Assembly: GCA_016282915.1 (NCBI GenBank)
Contig: JAEELW010000166.1
Location: forward strand, 1-56,845
DNA from: Lachnospiraceae bacterium
GTDB taxonomy: Bacteria > Bacillota > Clostridia > Lachnospirales > Lachnospiraceae
Direction: 5' to 3'
Length of the DNA stretch: 56,845 nucleotides
Shown in pieces: positions 33,831-42,996 of the stretch (the stretch's first letter is position 1; each line of letters opens with the position of its first letter). The notes beneath the pieces are model-generated. The model saw only the letters and a program-made list of their open reading frames with translations. It did no database searches and was not told the DNA's origin. Made by a program: the position numbers and the translations under genes.

Positions 33831-34739
33831 TTAATCCTTCAGACCCGAGCTCGCCATGGTCTCAAGGATCTGGCTCTCGGAGAAGACAAAGATCAGTATG
33901 GGTACGATCATGACAACTACCAGCACGGCAGCACCCTGACCGGTTCTTGCGATACCGCCTGCCTGGATCTGCTGCAGTGCAAATACCAGGGTCTTGCGCT
34001 CCTCGGAATAGATAAAGGTTGACGCACGGTTATTCCACAGTCCCTGTACGGAGAAGATGATCAGCGTCATCCACGCCGGCTTAACGTTCGGCATCACGAT
34101 CTTGCTGAAGACCATCCACTCACCGGCGCCGTCGATCCTCGCGGCCTCGATCAGTGCGGTGGGCAGGCCCTCCATGAACTGCTTCATAAGGAAGAGACCC
34201 ATGGGGGATGCAAAAGCGGGTATGATGATCGCCCAGTAGGTATCCACCCAGCCCAGCTTATTGATGATCATATAGTTGGGGATCTGTGTAACATAGCCTG
34301 TAAACATCATGGCCACGGTGACAAGCTTGAAGAAAGCCTGCCCGCCGGGGAAGTCGTACTTCGCCAGCACGAATGCGCCCATGGATGCCACAAACAGATG
34401 TCCGGCCGTACCGGCTGCCGTGATGAACACCGTATTAAACAGATAACGTGAGAACGTTACCCAGGATTTCCCCATCGTAACGAACAGATCCGCAAAGTTG
34501 TTCAGCGTCGGATTCTTCGCAAACACGCGCGGCGGGAACATAAACAGTTCATCCAGCGGCTTTAACGCCGCGTTCACCGCGTAAACGATCGGGAATACCA
34601 TGATCACCGCAACGATCGCCAGGAAGATGAACAGCGCGACATCGCCCGCAATAGAGCGGTTCGGCTTTCTCCGGCGTATCATCGGCTTGTGGTATACTTG
34701 CTCTTTTTCTTCTTTTACTTTTTTAATCTTTTTGCTCAT
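33831..34739 (-). CDS. Sugar ABC permease (MalG type), second set
   Basis: This encodes 302 residues, with six helices and the EAA loop IEAARIDGAGEWMVFSKIVMPNVKP. The end SQILETMASSGLKD is typical of MalG-type permeases. It lies two bases after the partner permease gene. Confidence 0.92.
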   Translation of the reverse strand: MSKKIKKVKEEKEQVYHKPMIRRRKPNRSIAGDVALFIFLAIVAVIMVFPIVYAVNAALKPLDELFMFPPRVFAKNPTLNNFADLFVTMGKSWVTFSRYLFNTVFITAAGTAGHLFVASMGAFVLAKYDFPGGQAFFKLVTVAMMFTGYVTQIPNYMIINKLGWVDTYWAIIIPAFASPMGLFLMKQFMEGLPTALIEAARIDGAGEWMVFSKIVMPNVKPAWMTLIIFSVQGLWNNRASTFIYSEERKTLVFALQQIQAGGIARTGQGAAVLVVVMIVPILIFVFSESQILETMASSGLKD

Positions 34740-34740
34740 G

Positions 34741-35748
34741 TCAGGTTCCCACTCTTCTCAGTAAACTCTGAATTGCTTTGTTACAAAGGATCATCATAAG
34801 GAAAAGTATCGTAGCTATGGCGCAGGCATATCCCATTTCAAAACGGGAGAAACCGTAGTCGAACAGGTGCGTAACGATGGTTCGTGCCGCATAGTCCGTA
34901 CTGGGGTAACCGCAGAGCTGCATGGTCACATCGCAGACGCCGAAGGCCTGGGTGATCGCCATGACCGCACCGAACATCAGCATGGGCTTCATGTTCGGCA
35001 GGGTGATGTACCAGAGCTCCTGCCAGCGGTTCTTAATGCCGTCCATATATCCTGCTTCAAACTGCGAAGCATCTACGCCCTGAAGTCCTGCCACAAAGGA
35101 TAGGAACCCGGTTCCCAGACTCATCCACAGGATGACCAGCATACATATTGGCAGCATCCATCTGGGATCCGTAAAGAAGAAGATCGGGTTATCGGTGAGA
35201 CCCGTATTCATCAGAAATGCATTTACGTAACCGTATGCATCGCCACGGAAGAACACGGAGAAGATCACGTAGCAGTTACCCGCGATGGAAGGCGCATAGA
35301 AGACGACGACAGCGACGCTTCGCACCCAGCGGGGCAGCTCATTGATCAGCCAGGCGAAAAGGAAGGACATGATATAGCCCAGAGGCCCGGTGATAATGGC
35401 GATGATCAGTGTATTCTTGATACCGATCAGGAAGATATCATCTTCCAGAAGCAGGCTCATGTAATTGTTGAGCCCGATGAAACGCGGTGGTTCCAGAATA
35501 TTGTAATAGGTGAAGCTGAAATAAATGGAAGCCACCACCGGAAATACAAAGAACATGGTGAATATGATCGCATAGGGCGCGAGGAAAAGATAACAGTTCT
35601 TGTTGAGCTTCATCTTTTTCCATGCCACGCTCAGGTTATGCCGGCGAAGCACGGTATACTTCTGGAAATAGTTACCGTTCTTCGCAGCTGCGATCTTTGC
35701 GGCCATGATCTCGTCTTTAGTTTTCATTTCTTTTACTGCATCGGCCAT
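34741..35748 (-). CDS. Sugar ABC permease (MalF type), second set
   Basis: This encodes 335 residues with six helices. A degenerate EAA loop FEAGYMDGIKNRWQELWYITLPNMKP marks the ATPase contact. It is placed directly after the 985-residue binding protein. Confidence 0.92.
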   Translation of the reverse strand: MADAVKEMKTKDEIMAAKIAAAKNGNYFQKYTVLRRHNLSVAWKKMKLNKNCYLFLAPYAIIFTMFFVFPVVASIYFSFTYYNILEPPRFIGLNNYMSLLLEDDIFLIGIKNTLIIAIITGPLGYIMSFLFAWLINELPRWVRSVAVVVFYAPSIAGNCYVIFSVFFRGDAYGYVNAFLMNTGLTDNPIFFFTDPRWMLPICMLVILWMSLGTGFLSFVAGLQGVDASQFEAGYMDGIKNRWQELWYITLPNMKPMLMFGAVMAITQAFGVCDVTMQLCGYPSTDYAARTIVTHLFDYGFSRFEMGYACAIATILFLMMILCNKAIQSLLRRVGT

Positions 35749-35766
35749 TGTCTGCTCTCCTGACTT

Positions 35767-38724
35767 TTATTCTCCGTAAACGCTCATACCGAACTCGCGG
35801 CGTTTCTTGGTGATCTCTTCATCGATCTTGATGGAATAGTCGATGATCGTCTCTCTCGTATCGTCCTTGTCGTTGATGCACTTACGTACGGCATTCGCGA
35901 TGTGACGGCCCGTATAGTAACCGCCGGGCACTTCACGGATACCTACGGTCTGATCCCACTGTGCCGCAAGCACTTCGATATCCTGCACACTCCAGGACAG
36001 ACGTGAGAAGGCGTCGCGGTTTGCGGTATTGTATCGTGCGGAAGCACCGAGCAGAGCTTCGATCTCGCGTCCGAAACGGACCTGCGTATCCACTTCTGCC
36101 CACCACTTCATGAATTCCCAGGAATTCTGCTTGATGGTCTCGTTATCCTGTGCCAGCATCATCGTTGCATTACCGGTGATGAAGCAGCTGCGGTCGATAT
36201 AGGTCTCTCCGTTCTCATCAACCTTCTCGGTACCGGGGATCACTGTGAAGTCCCACAGACCGCGGATCTCGGGTGCGGATACCATCAGGGTATTGTAGGT
36301 CGAATATGCTGCGATACCGATGGGCATCTCTCCCGAACGGAAGCGGCTTACGAAATCGTAGTAAACCGGAATGCCGTAATCGTTAAAGTAGCGTACATAA
36401 TCATCGAAAGCTCCGATACCGGCCTCGGTATCTACCGTGGTCTTGTTGCCGGCTTCGTTGTACATATCACCGCCGTACTGGAAGAGCAGCGTGAAGTACA
36501 TGGACAGATCCGGCTGGTTGGAAGCCACAGTCGTGGAGGCCGCCGCACTCGTGGAGCTGCCGCCCGCACTGGGGATACCGATGGACAGGTTGTTACCCTG
36601 GATGGTAGGAAGCATCTCGATCACTTCCTGCCAGGTATTGGGGATCTCCAGTCCAAGCTCCTCCAGGATGTCCTTACGGTAGAACATCACGTTGAAAGTC
36701 TGCTGTTCCGGAACGGCGTAGATATGTCCGTCCAGGCTGTACTGCTCATACGAGCTGGGTGAATAATGGGAAAGCACCTGCTTGTAATCCGGGAACTGCG
36801 TGATATCTTCCGCGGCTTTACGCAGAGCATAGTTGACAGGCTGGTCGGCACCGACCGAAAGCACCACATCCGGTCCGCGTCCCGCAAGCACCGCATTCAG
36901 CAGCGCATCCGCAGCAACGATCTCCACATTGACCTTTACGCCCGACTTCGGTGTGAATTCATCATCGATCATGGACTTGAGGATCGTACCCTGGTCACGG
37001 CCGGTCAGCACCCAGACGGTGATCGCATCGTCCGCTTCGCCGCCTTCGTATACATCACCGACGGAATTGTAATCCACAAAGAAGGATGCAACAAAGGAAC
37101 GCAGCTCATGCCATGCCGCCTTAAAGAAGTTGCTCTTTTCTTTCTCGGGTTCCGCATTGGTACCCGTGATCGTCACATAATCCACATCCAGCTTGGTCTC
37201 GCTCATGTTCAGGGAAGCGGTACCGAGAGCCGTGATGTTATCCTTGAAGGTCGTGAACTCCAGGGTGATCTTCTGGGGCTTCTCCACAAAACGTTCCAGC
37301 TGCTGCGCCATGGTCTGCGCGGTAGCGATATTGTCCGCCTTCTGTCCGCTGTACGCCACCATGTCGTCAACAAGCTTGTACAGACGCTTTGCTTCCAGAT
37401 CCATCGCCTGGATGATCTCGGGATAGACCGTATCGATATTGTAATCACGGTACTGGTCCGGGGTCGCGCCGGTATAGACCAGCAGACGGCGGTAGATCTG
37501 GTTCAGACGGTAGGTCGAGTTTTCCAGATCGGAAAGATAGCCGCCCAGCGCACCCAGGGTCGCCTCCAGACGGATCGTGTGCTTGCCGCCCTTCAGATAG
37601 ATATTGTAAGGCGTTCCGTTTTCATCCGCCAGATCCTTGCATTCCCAGTCGTTGTCATAGGCAAAGGACACACATTCCAGTTCCTTGAACGGTACCTCTC
37701 CGTCGATGAGCACGGTACGGTTCGATACGCTGCCTCGCGCATAGTTCTGGCGCGCTTTGACCATGATATTGTAATAACCGTCTTCAGGTACCTCAAAATC
37801 CCATTCAACCCACATGCCGTTGCTGCGCCATGCTTCGCCGCCGACATAATTCAGCACTACCATCGTCACGCTGCTGGGCGAAGTGGTAGGTGAAGAACGG
37901 TCATATTTTGCATAAAGTGAAGATTCCGATCTGCGGGCAGATTTCTCTCCTTCCAGACGTTCGTTCCAGCTGAGAGCCTCGGAACCGGGATTCACGGAAG
38001 GAAGTTTCGATGTGTATTCGCTGTAGGAGGGGAGCTCGCGGACACCCCTGAGGGACAGTTCACGGATGGCCAGCGGCTCATTCACCGCCACCATGGTAAG
38101 CTTATTGACGCCCTTATCAAAATAGAAGAGATAAGGCTCATCCACATAACCCATATCATCGCGGAAATAGGACGCCTGCCAGTCGTAGATCTCCGTCTGG
38201 GTCGGACGGATCTCATTACCCTGGTTGTCCACCTTCACCTGGCCGCCGTCGGTCCAGATCCTGGAGAACTCGATGCTCGTCGCATCGTCAAAAGGCAGCT
38301 CGTCGTTGATGAGGATGGAGCGCTCCGCTGCCACGCCTCTGGATTCCGCTGCCAGATATTCCATGAACAGATTGTAAAAGCCGGCTTCCGGAACGTTCAC
38401 CTCCCAGGTGACCGTTGAGCCGATCTCGGTAAACAGCGCCTTGCTGCCCTTGTAGTCCTCTTCGACCTTCACATCGCCTTCCGAACTGTAGTCAAACAGA
38501 TCGATCTCCACATCCTTGTCGGGTCTGGAAGCATTATCATGGCTGAGCAGATACTTGTCGTAGGTGCCCTTTCTCTCCATTCCCTGAACGTCTTTGCTCA
38601 GGTCCATGCCCTCATATTTTTCGTGAAAATCGTAGACTTTTTTTCTGGTGATGATAAGGATGGCGATCACCACAACTACGGCGATCAGAACAATGGTGAT
38701 GGTTTTCTTACGCTTGTTTCTCAT
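35767..38724 (-). CDS. Large membrane-anchored sugar-binding protein with carbohydrate-binding domains
   Basis: This encodes 985 residues. A single uncleaved helix (8-27) anchors it, instead of a lipobox. Two jelly-roll-like modules follow, with VTWEVNVPEAGFYNLFMEY (about 100) and VEWDFEVPEDGYYNIMVKA (about 310). The last 430 residues are a family-1 solute-binding fold beginning ITVWVLTGRDQGTILKSM. Such fused proteins bind polysaccharide fragments before import. It is the first gene of the transport part of the operon. Confidence 0.88.
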   Translation of the reverse strand: MRNKRKKTITIVLIAVVVVIAILIITRKKVYDFHEKYEGMDLSKDVQGMERKGTYDKYLLSHDNASRPDKDVEIDLFDYSSEGDVKVEEDYKGSKALFTEIGSTVTWEVNVPEAGFYNLFMEYLAAESRGVAAERSILINDELPFDDATSIEFSRIWTDGGQVKVDNQGNEIRPTQTEIYDWQASYFRDDMGYVDEPYLFYFDKGVNKLTMVAVNEPLAIRELSLRGVRELPSYSEYTSKLPSVNPGSEALSWNERLEGEKSARRSESSLYAKYDRSSPTTSPSSVTMVVLNYVGGEAWRSNGMWVEWDFEVPEDGYYNIMVKARQNYARGSVSNRTVLIDGEVPFKELECVSFAYDNDWECKDLADENGTPYNIYLKGGKHTIRLEATLGALGGYLSDLENSTYRLNQIYRRLLVYTGATPDQYRDYNIDTVYPEIIQAMDLEAKRLYKLVDDMVAYSGQKADNIATAQTMAQQLERFVEKPQKITLEFTTFKDNITALGTASLNMSETKLDVDYVTITGTNAEPEKEKSNFFKAAWHELRSFVASFFVDYNSVGDVYEGGEADDAITVWVLTGRDQGTILKSMIDDEFTPKSGVKVNVEIVAADALLNAVLAGRGPDVVLSVGADQPVNYALRKAAEDITQFPDYKQVLSHYSPSSYEQYSLDGHIYAVPEQQTFNVMFYRKDILEELGLEIPNTWQEVIEMLPTIQGNNLSIGIPSAGGSSTSAAASTTVASNQPDLSMYFTLLFQYGGDMYNEAGNKTTVDTEAGIGAFDDYVRYFNDYGIPVYYDFVSRFRSGEMPIGIAAYSTYNTLMVSAPEIRGLWDFTVIPGTEKVDENGETYIDRSCFITGNATMMLAQDNETIKQNSWEFMKWWAEVDTQVRFGREIEALLGASARYNTANRDAFSRLSWSVQDIEVLAAQWDQTVGIREVPGGYYTGRHIANAVRKCINDKDDTRETIIDYSIKIDEEITKKRREFGMSVYGE

Positions 38725-38814
38725 TTTGTCCTCCGGACCCCGCCTTCAGGCAGGCATCCATTCCTTATTATTGTGTCTCCGTAAACAACGGTCAGCCTCT
38801 GACGTGCTTCCCGC

Positions 38815-40230
38815 TCACTCCGTAAAAACATAAAAACACGGTTTTGGTTCATAATGCTCATCGAAGAGCAGCGGACACTGGGGTAATCCCGTCTTGTTTC
38901 CCCCGCCCACATCCGATCTGGACTGCAGCCAGGAGTAGTGGTCTACCGTCCCCCAGAAAGTAACTCCCGAAAAAAGTCCGCTGTTCTCGCAGATCATTTT
39001 CCAGATCGCCTCATAGCGTTTCGTGAGTTTGGCGTATTCCGCTTCCTTCTGGTCTTCCTGTCCGGTATATCCCTGGCTTGCGCTTATATCCACTTCGGTA
39101 AGCTGAACTTTGCCCACTTCTTTGGAATACAGTATAGCGGCGATCTTGATATCCCCGGCGGACGGCCGGTCCATACCGTAATGCCCCTGCATCCCCATGG
39201 CACTGATCCTCGTACCCTCTCCGGGTGGTCCTTCCTGCGCCTTTACCGCACGCAGCAGTTCCAGGATCCCTTTCTGCTTTTTCAGCTCGCACTCATTGTA
39301 GTCGTTATAATACAGTTCCAGCTCCGCCGGAGCGTATTTGTTTGCGTAGCGGAAAGCGTTGATGATGTATTCGTTGCTCTGATACACATGCCACCAGCTG
39401 GAATTGCTCCCGTGCCGGTCCTCGCTGAGCGCCTCCGCGGGATTCTCGGCATCGCTGCGATAGGTCCCCGTTCCGTCACTGACCGCTTCGTTCACCACAT
39501 CCCAGCCGTAGAAGAGCTCCCTGTATCTGCTGTCCTCTCCGGTAAAATGTGTGAGAACGGTCTTTATGTACCACTCGAGACGCCGGTCCATCGTCGCCGC
39601 GTCTACATAAGCTTTATTTTTGTCATAGTCCTCGTGGAAAAACCACTCCGGGGTCTGCGAATGCCATACCAGCACATGCCCCCGTATCCTGATCTGCCTG
39701 TCAGGGTTTTCGCTGTTCCATTGAAGGAAACGGTCCAGGATGTATTCCGCTCTGGAATAATCCAGTATCGGTACCTCGATATCCTCGCCGTTCAGCTCGA
39801 CCGTTTCGGTCCCCGGACACTTGCCGACACTGTAGCCCACCAGTGCGTCCGGTTTCAGCTCATTTCCCAGCGTGACTGTTTCGAAGTGTGTGGTAACGAT
39901 CCTCCACACCTCGGGATCGTCGATCTCCTGTCCGGTCACCGCGCATCCCGCAAATCCGCCGATCTTTTCTCTCACCGCATCCCGCAGGACCGGGACCGTT
40001 TCGGCTTCCGCATCCTCTTCGGGCGCTTCTGCATCCTCTTCCGGCGCTTCCGCAGCTTCCTCCGGTGTCACGGCCTCGCTGCCGCCTGAAACTTCGGACT
40101 CTCCGGCACTTTCTTCCACCATATCAGCAGCCTGTCCCGACGGATCCTTAAGCGTTTCTCCGCCGCACCCTGTCAGCATGCAAATGGTCATAAACTGGGC
40201 AAAACCGCTAAAAATATACCTTTTTTTCAT
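38815..40230 (-). CDS. Endo-1,4-beta-xylanase, GH10 lipoprotein
   Basis: This encodes about 471 residues. The lipobox LTGC (near 18-21) follows a signal peptide, and a repetitive Glu/Ala/Pro linker (APEEDAEAPEEDAEAE) spaces the enzyme from the membrane. The GH10 catalytic residues are visible: acid/base Glu in GWDVVNEAV and nucleophile Glu in QLTEVDIS, with LVWHSQTPEWFF between conserved strands. It cuts internal beta-1,4-xylosyl bonds of xylan at the cell surface. The ATG at 40230 is chosen because it gives the signal peptide; AAAAGG abuts it, so the ribosome site is poor. It is divergently transcribed from the AraC gene. Confidence 0.95.
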   Translation of the reverse strand: MKKRYIFSGFAQFMTICMLTGCGGETLKDPSGQAADMVEESAGESEVSGGSEAVTPEEAAEAPEEDAEAPEEDAEAETVPVLRDAVREKIGGFAGCAVTGQEIDDPEVWRIVTTHFETVTLGNELKPDALVGYSVGKCPGTETVELNGEDIEVPILDYSRAEYILDRFLQWNSENPDRQIRIRGHVLVWHSQTPEWFFHEDYDKNKAYVDAATMDRRLEWYIKTVLTHFTGEDSRYRELFYGWDVVNEAVSDGTGTYRSDAENPAEALSEDRHGSNSSWWHVYQSNEYIINAFRYANKYAPAELELYYNDYNECELKKQKGILELLRAVKAQEGPPGEGTRISAMGMQGHYGMDRPSAGDIKIAAILYSKEVGKVQLTEVDISASQGYTGQEDQKEAEYAKLTKRYEAIWKMICENSGLFSGVTFWGTVDHYSWLQSRSDVGGGNKTGLPQCPLLFDEHYEPKPCFYVFTE

Positions 40231-40260
40231 CCTTTTCAAGTGCAAAATGGCAGACTCCAA

Positions 40261-40468
40261 GCGAAGTTCTTAGAGTATTATAGTTTTCGCATACTGCCTT
40301 CGCTTATTAAATCGTGCGGTCAAATCTCTCATTTGTTGCGTTTTTTAAAAAATTGCACATTTTTTGCTCTGTTTGTGCGTGATTTTTGTGCAATTCTAAT
40401 CATTTTCGCCATTCGTAAGCCGATTTATTTGTATTTTCCCGTTCTTATATGCTATAATCCCGATAGTT
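40261..40468. promoter_or_regulatory. Divergent promoter region, xylanase / AraC regulator
   Basis: Rightward, TTGTAT (40429-40434) and TATAAT (40453-40458) place the start about four bases before the AraC ATG, so that message is nearly leaderless. Leftward, a TATAAT box lies at 40277-40282, flanked by an inverted repeat AAGCGAAG/CTTCGCTT. Between them lies AATTGCACA (40351-40359) facing TGTGCAATT (40387-40395), with a third TTGTGCG box; these are candidate AraC-regulator sites. Confidence 0.6.
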
Positions 40469-41434
40469 ATGATCGAAGAAACGGAAAAAGCAAATCCGAA
40501 TATCAAGTACTTCTCCGATGAGCAGTACTATTCCGCAAATCTGGACTTCGCCGATTCGCGGATCGTCCATGACGGCCACGAAATGGTGGATTACCAGACC
40601 GGCAGCCAGCACCGCATCTGGATGAACGACCAGGCGGAGAACTATGCCCCTCACTGGCACTCCGCGCTGGAGATCATCGTGCCCATCGAAAACATATACA
40701 CCTGCATCTGCAGCGACACCCGTTATGTTGTGGAACCGGCACAGATCCTTTTCATCCCTCCCGGGCTGGTCCATGAACTGATCGCGCCCCCCACGGGACG
40801 CCGCTTCGTGTTCATGATGAACATCTCGGCTGTATCGCGTCTGCGCAGCTTTGCCCGTATCATGTCCATCTTCTCGCAGCCTCTGTGGCTGAAGGAAGAG
40901 GAAAACACTTCGGTGTACAGCGAGATCTACAATCTCCTTCTGCAGATCCGTAACGAATATTTCGGCGTGAACGAATTCGCCGATCTTTCGATCCTCTCTC
41001 TTCTATTAAAGATGTTTGTATGCATCGGTGAGCATTACGACCAGCAGGAAAACATCTTCGGCGATATCACGCCCTCCAAACGGCGCGAATACATCGATCT
41101 GTTCAATTCAACGCTCAAATACATCGACGAGCATTTCAGCGAGGAGCTGACGCTCGGCACCATCGCCGCAAGGACCGGTTTTTCCAAATTCCATTTCTCG
41201 CGGCTCTTTAAACAATATACGAATTACAATTTCAGCGATTACCTTTGTTTCCGCCGGATCCGTGAAGCAGAGACCCTGCTCATGCGTCCCGGCATCTCCA
41301 TCACGGATGTGGCGATCTCATCCGGTTTTTCCAGTATCTCCACCTTTAACCGTCTGTTCAAGCAGCAAAAAGGCTGCTCGCCCAGCGAGTATCGCCGCCG
41401 CTGCGCTGCTTCTTCCCAGAAAAAACAATCCTGA
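40469..41434 (+). CDS. AraC-family transcriptional regulator
   Basis: This encodes 321 residues. A cupin-like N-terminal sensor (HWHSALEIIVPIE, ILFIPPGLVHELIAPP) is joined to two C-terminal AraC helix-turn-helix motifs: LGTIAARTGFSKFHFSRLFKQYTNYNFSDYLC, and ITDVAISSGFSSISTFNRLFKQQKGCSPSEYRR. Such proteins sense a sugar and activate nearby genes. Divergent orientation from the xylanase gene and proximity to GH43 and esterase genes suggest it controls xylan use. The ATG has almost no leader and no ribosome site. Confidence 0.92.
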   Translation: MIEETEKANPNIKYFSDEQYYSANLDFADSRIVHDGHEMVDYQTGSQHRIWMNDQAENYAPHWHSALEIIVPIENIYTCICSDTRYVVEPAQILFIPPGLVHELIAPPTGRRFVFMMNISAVSRLRSFARIMSIFSQPLWLKEEENTSVYSEIYNLLLQIRNEYFGVNEFADLSILSLLLKMFVCIGEHYDQQENIFGDITPSKRREYIDLFNSTLKYIDEHFSEELTLGTIAARTGFSKFHFSRLFKQYTNYNFSDYLCFRRIREAETLLMRPGISITDVAISSGFSSISTFNRLFKQQKGCSPSEYRRRCAASSQKKQS

Positions 41435-41440
41435 AAACGC

Positions 41441-42976
41441 TCAATCGTTGTAGATGAAGCGGGTAAAGACGGCTTTGCCGCCGACCGTACGCGTAGAATA
41501 ACAGCACAGCCCGAAGCGGTTGCCGGTAAAGTGCGCTAACCTGAACTGCATCCTGTGCGGCGCACCGAAACGCACGAATTTGTTTCCTTTCAGATAATAA
41601 AACTCCAGACGGTCTTTCATATCCTCAAAATTGGCTTTCAGACATACGCATACCTCGGGACCGTCCAGCTTCAGCCTGTCGGTCACCACGCCGGGGAAGA
41701 GATCGATCTTTGCGATATCATCCGTAAGATCTTCACCGCTCCTCACGATCCGCAGCAGATAATAGCTGTCACGCTCTTTCGTGATGCCGATCATCCCGTA
41801 ACAGCATTGCAGCGCGCACAGTCCGGCAGTATCCCCGTCGTGCAGCCCCTCGGCGTTGATCGTCACTTCGGCACTGCAGCGCGGCCAGAGCATGCGCTGT
41901 GTGAGAATATTCCTAGCATGGACCAGATTGATGCAGAGCTTGTCCGTAGTGATCTCCAGTCCGCCTTCCGGAAGAAGCCGCCACAGCCCGTTGTCCGGCT
42001 GGTGGTTCCACTGCCACGGCAGGGCCAGCTGGCCCTCCTTCGGCAGCCCCTCCTTCGGAATAAAGTCATCCGATGTGTACAATGCTTCATAAATATAATT
42101 CGGCCTGCTGCTCACCAGTTCCAGACGGTTCGGAACCTTTCCGTCCTCGCCGAATACCGGGAAATCATCCTTCCACTGCATGGGCACAAGCACGGGTATG
42201 CGCCCCACAGCGCCCATATCCTGGAAGAACACGCCGTACCACTTTCCGCCCAGCGTATCCACGATACCGCCCTGGGCCACGCCCTGTCCGCAGTAATCGC
42301 GGCTGTCTTCCAGCACCACGCCGCCCGTAAACTCCCCTTCCAGGCTTTCGCCGCGGAAGCAGCTCTGTGTACGCATGCCGCCCTTGGGCCAGTCGATCAC
42401 GAAGAGATAATAATACTTTCCGATCTTATAGAAATGCGCGCCCTCATAGCCGAGCACAACGTCGCGCTCATCCTTTATGAGCACACGGTCGAGCCCGCCC
42501 GCCTTCGGCCCGCTCAGCTTTTCATCCAGCTCGGTGATACGGATCTCCGTATTGCCGTAGATCAGGAACGCCCTGTCGTCATCATCGAAAAAGAGCGAGG
42601 CGTCATGATAATGTCCGGCCACGATGCTCCGCTTCCACGGTCCTTCGATACGGTCCGCAGTGAAGAGATAATTCGTATTTCCGCTGTGACTCAGGAAGAA
42701 GATATAAAACTTCCCCTTATGATAACGGAAGGACGGCGCCCACATGCCGCCGCCGTATTCCGTCTTTTCCAGTTCCAGTCGCTCCGCGGGGGTATCATCC
42801 AGCTTATCGTAAACATAGCCGGCGAGCTCCCACTCCGCCAGATCGTATGAGCGCAGGATAGCGCAGCCCGGCATGAAATACATTGTCGTGCTGACCATGT
42901 AGAACGTGTCATTCACCCGGATCACATCAGGATCCGGATAATCCATTTTCAGAATGGGATTGACAAGTTTCTTCAT
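41441..42976 (-). CDS. GH43 beta-xylosidase-like enzyme
   Basis: This encodes 511 residues. The N-terminal five-bladed propeller starts NPILKMDYPDPDVIRV, giving the catalytic Asp in YPDPD. MWAPSFRYHKGKFYIFF and the late YEGAHFYKIGKYYYLF, with the acid Glu, are typical of GH43 subfamilies that act on xylo-oligosaccharides. The C-terminal domain (about 320-511) is a beta-sandwich as in GH43 subgroup-12-type xylosidases. No signal peptide is present, so it acts in the cytoplasm. The gene converges on the AraC gene with only six bases between stops. Confidence 0.9.
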   Translation of the reverse strand: MKKLVNPILKMDYPDPDVIRVNDTFYMVSTTMYFMPGCAILRSYDLAEWELAGYVYDKLDDTPAERLELEKTEYGGGMWAPSFRYHKGKFYIFFLSHSGNTNYLFTADRIEGPWKRSIVAGHYHDASLFFDDDDRAFLIYGNTEIRITELDEKLSGPKAGGLDRVLIKDERDVVLGYEGAHFYKIGKYYYLFVIDWPKGGMRTQSCFRGESLEGEFTGGVVLEDSRDYCGQGVAQGGIVDTLGGKWYGVFFQDMGAVGRIPVLVPMQWKDDFPVFGEDGKVPNRLELVSSRPNYIYEALYTSDDFIPKEGLPKEGQLALPWQWNHQPDNGLWRLLPEGGLEITTDKLCINLVHARNILTQRMLWPRCSAEVTINAEGLHDGDTAGLCALQCCYGMIGITKERDSYYLLRIVRSGEDLTDDIAKIDLFPGVVTDRLKLDGPEVCVCLKANFEDMKDRLEFYYLKGNKFVRFGAPHRMQFRLAHFTGNRFGLCCYSTRTVGGKAVFTRFIYND

Positions 42977-42996
42977 ACGCTCCTTTAGTCTCCTCT

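Noticed and set aside
32249-33913. Rightward 554-codon frame
   Set aside because: It is antisense to the NHL/TPR gene, which has a clear signal peptide and repeats.
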